Of a DNA stretch of 64,000 nt, positions 56,061 through 64,000 are shown in pieces. Source of the stretch: Eurosta solidaginis. Its lineage: Eukaryota > Arthropoda > Insecta > Diptera > Tephritidae. The notes under the pieces are model-generated. The model saw only the letters and a list, made by a program, of their open reading frames with translations. It ran no database searches and was not told the DNA's origin. The stretch lies in contig NC_090321.1 of assembly GCF_040869045.1 (NCBI RefSeq), forward strand, positions 91,184,603 to 91,248,602. Reading direction: 5' to 3'. A program made the translations under genes and the position numbers. Positions within the stretch are counted from its first letter, which is position 1. Every line of letters starts with the position of its first letter.

Positions 56061-57099
56061 GATAAACCGTGAAACCTTTGAGCTGAACACTCTGTTTAAT
56101 AACGACAACTTGAACAATAGACTTAGCTAGTCGGCATTCTGTAACGTAAATTTTGGACACCTTGACGACGCAATATATGAATGTACACTAAGATGAGGGA
56201 ACCGATATATGGTTTACTATGCGATTACTTGAGTACGAGGCCGAGTAATCGGTTAACTGAATATGCGAATTTTACAAAAATTATATGTAAAATGTTGGAA
56301 GATAAATCAGGAGGTAGAAGCTTTTGGTATAAGAGAAACGCTGACGCTGATAAAGGAAGTTTAAAGAAAATAAGCTGAACATGGCAATAAAATCAGTCGA
56401 ATGAATCGAATAAGTCGAATAGAGAAGGATGCTCAAAATGAAGTGCAGCCGCTGATAAATATGCTGCTTGGCTGCTTTAGACTTCCTTGTGCCAGCGAAC
56501 TCAACCGACCGGTTTGTGACAACGATGACAAGGGTGCTTTGCTGCTTCACTGACTAAATAAAATTGGAATTTATTACTTTAAGGCGGGCGCATTGCAGAT
56601 TGGCATTGTTGTTGTGGTAGCTTTGAAACACAAAAAAGTCTTAAATGAGAAAGTATGAAGGTACCCATTAACGAATCGTCGTAGATAAGACGAAAAAAGA
56701 ATGGCAGTAAAATGGAAGGAAAAAGAATTTGGAAATTCATGGTCGTGAGATTAAACTATCGTTGGAAGTTCATTGAAAGAAATCTCAAATAAAAGTAGTG
56801 AAAAGTAAAAAATGATAAGAAAATTGCTGGGTCACATACATACATACATACGCATGCATGTATGAGTGTACTTACTTGGATTATTCTCCCAGTGAGTTGA
56901 GTGTCTTTAACTTATGTTGCAAATTTTTATGTAGCTGATAAATCTGCTTCCGCATCATAAAAGACATTAGCTGAAGTCTATTACTCGCATAAATGTATCC
57001 TACATATATACGTAAGTATGTGTATGTATGCAGATATTATGCGCTATATTATAATGATATTGCTTACTTGGTGCTGCATATGGTAATTTAGGCTGAACT
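56061..57099. other. Non-coding stretch
   Basis: No gene recognised. A (CATA)n tract lies at about 56838-56868. The LINE leader begins near its end. Confidence 0.35.
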
Positions 57100-57731
57100 G
57101 ATTTTAACGGAGGGTGGAGCCGTGTGTAGAAATCCACGAAAGTGGGCAAAGCTTCTGACCTCCATTCACCTGGGAACGGCCAGAGCAATTCCAGTGCATG
57201 CGGTTCAAGCAGCTCATTACTTCCGGTCGCTTGCGGCCAAGTATCCTCTGGGTAGCCACTGAACATCCGTTTAGTGGTGCGCTAATGTGAGAAGGCGACA
57301 ACCTGGCTAGGCCACTCTGGTATACTCGGTTTAAGGGCTAGCTGGGGGATCGTCCATCGGCACCGTCTGTCCACCACGAAGTGCGGCTGCAAGCAGGCGT
57401 TTGTCTTGGATCAAGCGGCTCGCTATATAAACGTGCATATAATATTTTCATCCCCGCTGATCGGGTTGTGCACTGGGCTTGGGACCCGTCACGTCAAACC
57501 ACACTCCAATGAAAAGAAAAAATAAGCCTCGGATAAAAAGACAACCCTTTACTGATGAAGAGCCATGGCAAACGTTTGAAGGACAATGATTTGAAGGAAT
57601 GCACCTGGAACGTCCGCTCCCTGAATGGGATTGGTGCATATGCCCTGCTGGTTGATGTCCTCATCAAAGAAAAATCTGACATCACCGCCATCCAAGAAAT
57701 GCGTTGTACGAAGCAATGAAAAAAGGAGATA

Positions 57732-60598
57732 AACAAGTAAGGAAGGCTAAGTTCGGGTGTAACCGAACATTACATACTCAGTTGAGAGCTATGGAGACAA
57801 AATAAGGAAATTCACCATGTAAGAAAATGAACCTAGAGTAACCCTGGAATGTGGTTGTATGACATGTGTATCAAATGGAAGGTATTAAAGAGTATATTAA
57901 GAGATAGTAGGCCATAGTTCTATGGATGGACGCCATTTAGGGATATCGCCATAAAGGTGGACCAGGGCTGACTCTAGAATTTGTTTGTACGATATGGGTA
58001 TCAAATAAAAGGTGTTACTGAGCATTTTAAGAGGGAGTGGGCATTAGGTCTATCGGTGGACGCCTTTTCGAGATATCGCCATTAAGGTGGACCAGGTGTG
58101 ACTTTAGAATGTGTTTGTACGATATGGGTATCAAATGAAAGGTGGTAATGAGTATTTTAAAACGGAATGGGCTTTAGTTCTATAGGTGAACGCCTTTTCG
58201 AGAAATCGCCATAAAGGTGGACCAGAGGAGACTCTAGAATATGTTTGTACGATATGGGTATCAAATGAAAGCTGTTAATGAGTATTTTGAAAAGGAGTGA
58301 TCCTTAGTTCCATAGGTGGACGACGTTTCGAGATATCGCCATAAAGGTGGACCAGGGGTGTCTCTAGAATGTGTTTGTAAGATATGGGAATCAAATGAAA
58401 GGTGTTACTGAGCATTTTAAGAGGGAGTGGGCATTAGTTCTATAGATGGACGCCTTTTCTAGATATCGCCATTAGGGTGGGCCAGGGGTGACTCTAGAAT
58501 GTTTGTACGATATGGGTATCAAACGAAAAGTGTTACTGAACATTTTAAGAGGGAGTGGGCATTAGGTCTATAGGTGGACGCCTTTTCGAAATGTCGCCAT
58601 TAGAGTGAGCCAGGGGTGACTCTAGAATGTGTTTGTATGATATGTGTATCAAATGAAAGATGGTAATGAGTATTTTAAAAGGGAGTAATCCTTAGTTCTA
58701 TAGGTGGATGCCTTTTCGAGATATCGCCATAAAGGTGGACCAAGGGTGACTCTAGAATGTTTGTACGATATGGGTATCAAACGAAAGGTGTTACTGAGCA
58801 TTTTAAGAGGGAGTGGGCATTAGCTCTATAGGTGGACGTCTTTTCGAGATATCGCCATTAGGGTGGGCCATGGGTGACTCTAGAATGTTTGTACGATATG
58901 GGTATCAAACGAAAGGTGTTACTGAGCATTTTAAGAGGGAGTGGGCATTAGGTCTATAGGTGGACGCCTTTTCGAGATATCGCCATTAGGGTGGGCCAGG
59001 GGTGACTCTAGAATGTTTGTACGATATGGGTATCAAACGAAAGGTGTTACTGAGCATTTTAAGAGGGAGTGGACATTAGGTCTATAGGTGGACGCCTTTT
59101 TGGGATATCGCCGTTAGGGTGGGCCAGGGGTGACTCTAGAATGTTTGTACGATATGGGTATCAAACGAAAGGTATTAATGAGGGTTTTAAAAGCGAGTGG
59201 CCCTTAGATGTATATGTGAAGGCGTTCTCGCGATATCGACCAAAATATGGACCAGGTGATCCAGAAAATCATCTGTCGGGTACTGCTAATTTATTTATAT
59301 ATGCAATACCACTAACAATATTCCTGCCAAGATTCCAAGGGCTGTTGATTTCGCCTTGTAGAACTTTTTCATTTTCTTCTACTTAATATGGTAGGTGTCA
59401 CACCCATTTTACAAAGTTTTTTCCAAAGTTATATTTTGCGTCAATAAACCAATCCAGTCACCATGTTTCATCCCCTTTTTCGTATTTGGTATAGAATTAT
59501 GGTATTTTTTTCATTTTTCGTAATTTTCGATATCGATAAAGTCGGCGTGGTTATGGTCGGATTTCGGCCATTTTTTATACCAAGATAAAGTGAGTTCAGA
59601 TAAGTACGTGGGCTAAGTTTAGTAAAGATATATCGGTTTTTGCTCAAGTTATTGTGTTAACGGCCGAGCGGAAGGACAGACGGTGGACTGTGTTTAAAAA
59701 CTGGGCGTGGCTTCCACCGATTTCGCCCATTTTCACAGAGAACAGTTACCGTCATAGAATCTATGCCCCTACCAAATTTGAGAAGGATTGGTAAATTTTT
59801 GTTCGACTTATGGCATTAAAAGTATTCTAGACAAACTAAATGAAAATGGGCGGAGCCACGCCCATTTTGAAATTTTCTTTTATTTTTGTATTTTGTTGCA
59901 TCATATCATTACTGGAGTTGAATTTTTACTTAATTTACTTATATACTGTAAAGATATTAAATTTTTTGTTAAAATTTGAATTTAAAAAATTTTTTTTTTA
60001 AAAAGTGGGCGTGTTCTTCATTCAATTTTGCTAATTTTTATTTAACACATATATAGTAATAGTAGTAATGTTCCTGCCAAACTTCATCATTATATCTTCA
60101 ACGACTGCCAAATTACAGATTGCAAAACTTTTAAATTACCTTCTTGTAAAAGTGGGCGGTGCCACGCCCATTGTCCAAAATCTTACTAGTTTTCTATTCT
60201 GCGTCATAACGTCAATCCATCTACCAAGTTTCATCGCTTTAAGCGCCTTTGGCAATGAATTATCGCATTTTTTCGGTTTTTCGAAATTTACGATATCGAA
60301 AAAGTGGGCGTGGTTATAGTCCGATATCGTTCATTTTAAATAGCGATCTGAGATGAGTGCCCAGGAATCTACATACCAAATTTCATTAAGATACCTCAAA
60401 ATTTACTCAAGTTATCGTGTTAACGGACAGACGGACGGATGGACGGACGGACATGGCTCAATCAAATTTTTTTTCGATACTGATGATTTTGATATATGGA
60501 AATCTATATCTATCTCGATTCCTTTATACCTGTACAACCAACCGTTATCCAATCAAAATTAATATACTCTGTGAGCTCTGCTCAACTGAGTATAAAAA
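57732..60598 (-). mobile_element. Helentron/DINE-like element, family 1, copy C (complete)
   Basis: 2867 bp. Plus strand: AACAAGTAAGGAAGG, hairpin GTTCGG-GTGTAA-CCGAAC, subterminal ACATACTCAGTTGAGAGCT (57770-57790), satellite, modules with AAAAAGTGGGCGTG, GTTAACGGACAGACGGACGG microsatellite (60418-60452), and the end GCTCAACTGAGTATAAAAA. Both subterminal repeats are kept. It sits inside a LINE endonuclease, which defines both borders. No target duplication is evident, as expected for Helitron-type insertion. Confidence 0.82.
57835..59270 (-). repeat. 130-bp satellite, ~11 units, in copy C
   Basis: Units bounded by GACTCTAGAATGT-TTGTACGATATGGG, with spacing 127-130 bp. Units at about 58490-59160 share a 2-3 bp loss (GAATGTTTGTAC for GAATGTGTTTGTAC) and TCGCCATTAGGGTGGGCCA, which marks a local amplification of one variant. 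Confidence 0.88.
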
Positions 60599-61545
60599 TT
60601 GTGACACCTATTGGAGTGGCCATACAAATAAGCGTAGTTTCGGCGACGGATTCATGGTGGGAGAGAGACTTTGTCGCCACGTATTGAAGAAAGGAAAAAT
60701 TTTTTAATATATAATTCATCTGCGCCCATGCACCGACAGAGGAGAAAGACTATGAAGTGAAAGACGCTTTTTATGAACGATTAGAATGCACATACGAGCG
60801 CTGCCCCCGCCATGATATAAAAGTCGTGCTTGGTGACTTTAACACCAGGGTGGGCAAAGAAGGTGTTTTTAACCCCACAGTCTGAAAGCTCAGCCTACAC
60901 AATGAAACTTCTCCCGATGCTGATTGACTTTGCCGGTGCTCGGTCATATCCAGCACGAGGTTCATGCATAAAAAGTTACATCAAGCTACATGGCTGTCCC
61001 CGATCAAAATACTCGTAATCAGATCGACCACGCTGTGATAGACAGACGGCATGCCTCCACTGTTTTAAATGTGCGCACGATCCGAGCATCTAACATCGAC
61101 TCGGACCAATATCTCGTCGCAGCCAAAATACGTACCCGCCTCTGCACGGCTAAAACCAAGGAGCAAAAAACACAAGGAAATCTAGACATCGAAAGGCTGC
61201 AATCGCAACAGACTACCAATGATTTCGCAACTCAACTCTCACACCTGCTCTCTGAGAGCACAACTCAAACCGACGGAATGTAGGAGCAGTGGGAGCATAT
61301 TTCCAAAGCACTTCGTACTGCCGCCAAGGAAAAAATTGGTTACCGGCGACCACGGAAAAACAACTGGTACGATGAAGACTGCCGCGTTCCAACCGAAAGA
61401 ATGCTTCCTAAAGGGCTACGTTAAAAGCAAGCACAACAAGAGGAGTGTGTGAACGCTATCGCGAGTTGAAAAGGGAAGGGAGACGCCTTTTCAGGAAGAA
61501 AAACGCAGGGGCAGAAAGGCGTACAAAAAAGACATACAAAAAAAA

Positions 61546-61740
61546 AAAAAAAACATGTTAAAAACTTAAAAATCAAATAAAATATTGTTTATTGCCAAGG
61601 CTAATCCATACCAGGTGGTGGCAAAGTGAATTCAATCAAGTTGCCGTGCAGAAGAATGTTAAGTCAAAAAAAAATTTTAATTAATTTCGATTAAGTGACA
61701 TATTAAAGTACAAGCCGCTGTATGGAAATTAATCAAGAAG
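61546..61740. other. Short spacer with A runs
   Basis: A16 at about 61538-61553 and A9 near 61667. No gene. Confidence 0.3.
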
Positions 61741-62715
61741 AAGCAATCAGCTGTTGGGATCACAACACCTGGTACTGATTTCGCCTTGGTTTATTGCTAT
61801 GAACAATTTGAAGTATTTGACAAAATTGTCTCAAAGCGGTGTTCTCTTTGGTTTCCTCGAAAGCGGTGAAGTATGTTGCCAAAATCACGGAAAATAATAT
61901 AATTGACTATGTTCCCAAACACTCTGGGATACAGAAAGGGTTGCTTTCATGCCACAGTCTTATTAGGAATGGTACTGCCGTGGAATCATTAAAACGAATC
62001 ACATTTAAACTTGGTGTTCTCGAAACCTGGTTTAACAGTATGCTCAAACCTGATCTTTGGCCTGCTGGTGTAGCTGTTTGCCCTTTTCGGTTTCGCCAAA
62101 AACCAGTTCTTCGAAAATCGTAACTATTGAATCTAACTTACATAGGTAACCTTAAACCTATTCAGTTAAAATCTAAATATACGTACTCCAAACTCTCTTT
62201 TACTAGTTACATTGACTTTATTGTTCCAAAATCCTTTGCAATGGTTGGATTCATTAGACGTAACACCAGTGACTTTAAGGACCCTATGACGTTGAAGGCA
62301 CTTTACATATCCTGGGTCAGAAGTCGTCTTGAATATTGCTCAATAATATGGAATCCTTTCTATGAATCTAACTCCTATAAAACTGAGAGAGTTCAAAAAA
62401 TATTTACAAAAATTACTTAACCTATGCTTCATTTGCTAGACGGCCTTCCATCGTATACCAGCAGGCGCAAATTGCTTGGTTTTCAGGCCTTGCACGACAG
62501 AAGAACTTGTGTCTCACTTATGCTTGCCTATAATGTAATAAACTTTAGCATAAATTGCTCTGATTTATACCGTTTTCACACAGAAACTTAAACAATCACA
62601 ATCCTATTTAATGAAATAATTAAGTTTTCATACAGGCCTTTTGCTTCATTAAGCGAACATCTGTCAGCAGCCCCAAAAGAATAATTCGTTTTTACAAAAA
62701 AAAAAAAAAAAAATT
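61741..62715 (+). pseudogene. Jockey/I-type LINE remnants: ORF1 end joined to RT end
   Basis: 61741-62120 reads like the C-terminal part of a LINE ORF1 protein (SAVGITTPGTDFALVYCYEQ; after a frameshift KYVAKITENNIIDYV, RITFKLGVLETWFNSMLKPD, LWPAGVAVCPFRF). From 62127 it switches to the C-terminal region of a reverse transcriptase ORF2 (SKLSFTSYIDFIVPKSFAMV, GFIRRNTSDFKDPMTLKALY, SRLEYCSIIWNPF, then DGLPSYTSRRKLLGFQALHD). So most of ORF2 is deleted at about 62121-62130. A poly(A) run (62696-62713) ends it. Dead. Confidence 0.7.
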
Positions 62716-63079
62716 TATAAAAATCAAAATCAAATGCATATGCAACTACCCGTAAATGTTGCACCTAACCAAATATGTGCTAATTTTCGAAAAAGCCGTA
62801 TTATCTTTTGCAGTAAATTCAGCGAAAATTAAATTTTATATTTATCGAAATAAGTCATAAAACGAATTATGCTATGAATGAATCTATAACTAGGAATATA
62901 CATCTAGCAAACCCAATCAGTAGTGTTCTTAGTTTTAATTATAGCTTATATAAGTTTAACTTTAGTCTGTAAGAAAGCATGTAGTTATCGCCATGTAAGA
63001 ATTGAAGTAGATTATAGTATACACCAAAGGCATGTTTCAATTGGGTAAAACCAATTTCAAGGGGTTGCCAGCACAATAT
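62716..63079. other. AT-rich non-coding stretch
   Basis: Nothing recognised. Confidence 0.35.
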
Positions 63080-63312
63080 AAAGCTTTTCCATCCCAATTG
63101 TCAACTCACCTAACCGTGGCGAATCCTGTTTCATTGACAGCCGAGGCTCTGGCAACCCCAAGTTCCTCATAGAACTAGGGGGTGGGAAGGGCGGGATGGC
63201 CTAGAAGGTTTAATGTGGTCATATAAAACGTTCCCGAGATGGTCGAGCTAGTAATACCTTAATAGTGCTCTTAAGAGTGTCTTTATCGTTAATACAACAA
63301 CAACAACAAAGT
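63080..63312 (+). mobile_element. LINE-like 3' end with (CAA)n tail
   Basis: GC-richer than its surroundings: GGCTCTGGCAACCCCAAGTTC, GGGTGGGAAGGGCGGGATGG and TTCCCGAGATGGTCGAGCTA, ending in AACAACAACAACAA at 63296-63309. This is the form of a LINE or SINE 3' end with a triplet tail. The family is inferred from similarity to 3' ends I recall in tephritid genomes, not proven here. Confidence 0.45.
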
Positions 63313-63655
63313 ATGTACTTTTAGACTGAATGAATTAAATAAATAAATAAAATGCGCGCACAATGAAAAGACTAAATCCAGATTGATATTATTGACAGGT
63401 TGACTTAGCACATTTTTTTTAACAGCTGACGACTTAGCACATTTACACATCATTGCCCACAGCACGTAAAAATAAAAAATTTAAATATTTTTTTTGAGAT
63501 TAATGTATTTTTAATTCAGTTTTAAAACTGCATTAAAATACAATGTTTCAAAAAAAGTGATTTAGCACATTTTCACATTAAGCTAACTCTATATTGTTAC
63601 AAAAGGCTAGGCACATTCCCAAAGATCAGAGTGCCGATATATTGCTGTTTAAACG
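63313..63655. other. Non-coding stretch
   Basis: (AAAT)n near 63336-63352. Three partial repeats of a GACTTAGCACATTT motif lie at 63401, 63428 and 63560. No gene. Confidence 0.35.
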
Positions 63656-64000
63656 TTTTTATACTCAGTTGAGCAGAGCTCACAGAGTATATTAACTCTG
63701 ATTGGATAACGGTTGGTTGTACAGGTATAAAGGAATCGAGATAGATATAGACTTCCATATATCAAAATCATCAGTATCGAAAAAAAATTTGATTAATCCA
63801 TGTCCGTCCGTCCGTCCGTCCGTCCGTCTGTCCGTTAACACGATAACTTGAGTAAATTTTGAGATATCTTGACGAAATTTGGTACGTAGATTCCTGGGCG
63901 CTCATCTCAGATCGCTATTTAAAATGAACGATATCGGAATATAACCACGCCCACTTTTTCGATATCGAAAATTTCGAAAAATCGAAAAATTGAGATAATT
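63656..64000 (+). mobile_element. Helentron/DINE-like element, family 1, copy D (cut by window end)
   Basis: Starts TTTTTATACTCAGTTGAGCAGAGCTC like copy A, followed by a longer (GTCC)n microsatellite at about 63800-63833, GTTAACACGATAACTTGAG and CCACGCCCACTTTTT. It matches 9582-9925 closely and continues past the window. Confidence 0.8.

Larger units (their letters stand above)
57100..61545 (+). pseudogene. RTE-like LINE, split by a Helentron-like insertion
   Basis: The 5' leader (GGAGGGTGGAGCCG near 57110 to GGGTTGTGCACTGGGCTTGGGACC near 57463) precedes an endonuclease start near 57597: CTWNVRSLNGIGAYALLVDV, then AIQEMRCTKQ. The family 1 element (57732-60598) interrupts it. Coding resumes at 60600: CDTYWSGHTNKRSFGDGF, APTEEKDYEVKDAFYERLE near 60730, LGDFNTRVGKEG near 60830, NQIDHAVIDRRHAS near 61015, SDQY near 61100. 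Stops and frameshifts are frequent (e.g. TGA near 60884). The match ends near 61500-61545 in an A-rich run, before reverse transcriptase. It is the same family as 4226-6495. Confidence 0.8.

Noticed and set aside
57000..57736. Several minus-strand frames of 60-90 codons
   Set aside because: They are antisense to the leader and endonuclease start of the RTE-like LINE.

Overview
The window looks like accessory, transposon-dense DNA from a higher fly, most likely a tephritid fruit fly. It is AT-rich and eukaryotic. There are no operons, ribosome binding sites, rRNA, true tRNA genes or CRISPR arrays. The species is inferred from repeat content: (GTCC)n-bearing DINE/Helentron-like elements, tRNA-derived SINEs, Ty3/Gypsy and fly-type non-LTR elements. 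No intact host gene was found. The only recognisable host-gene sequence is a broken Sec23 N-terminus at 120-299, and 30676-30936 is a weak candidate secreted-protein exon.

Layout. 0-9.5 kb: Sec23 fragment; a solo LTR inside a Helentron-like fragment; a hAT-like element (3334-7183, 8-bp target duplication) carrying a dead RTE-like LINE; a second solo LTR; a LINE RNase H fragment. 9.6-14.8 kb: a Helentron-like element (family 1) whose core is a ~29-unit, 130-bp satellite with higher-order duplications. 15.7-21.9 kb: a young, apparently intact Ty3/Gypsy element (Gypsy-1) with a single 1422-codon Gag-Pol frame, 336-bp LTRs differing at 3 sites, and an 18-nt tRNA-Pro-type primer site. 23.9-30.4 kb: a hAT element split by a 4.8-kb insertion that has its own 8-10 bp duplication and holds a duplicated 152-bp satellite (Helentron-like family 2). 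31-33 kb: SINEs. 33.1-36.3 kb and 41.0-44.7 kb: two copies of a Gypsy-2 derivative that lost RT, RNase H and most of integrase but kept Gag and protease. 36.5 kb: a fold-back. 37.6-39.4 kb: a CACTA-like element with ~500-bp inverted ends. 46.4-49.8 kb: a family 1 Helentron-like fragment fused to a LINE fragment. 49.8-56.1 kb: a full-length but inactivated Gypsy-2. 57.1-61.5 kb: an RTE-like LINE split by a complete family 1 element. 61.6-64 kb: more LINE debris and the start of another family 1 element.

How the parts relate. Gypsy-2 separates Gag and Pol by an apparent -1 ribosomal frameshift site (TTTAAAC or GTTAAAC directly before the Gag stop). One short derivative has lost that site and fused Gag to protease in frame. 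The shared pol deletion in two copies suggests a non-autonomous lineage that was mobilised in trans by full-length relatives. The two Helentron-like families share one plan (terminal hairpin, subterminal inverted repeats, GTCC/GACG microsatellite, satellite core), so they probably seed satellite DNA as they move. Everything was read by eye; no alignment or database search was run.
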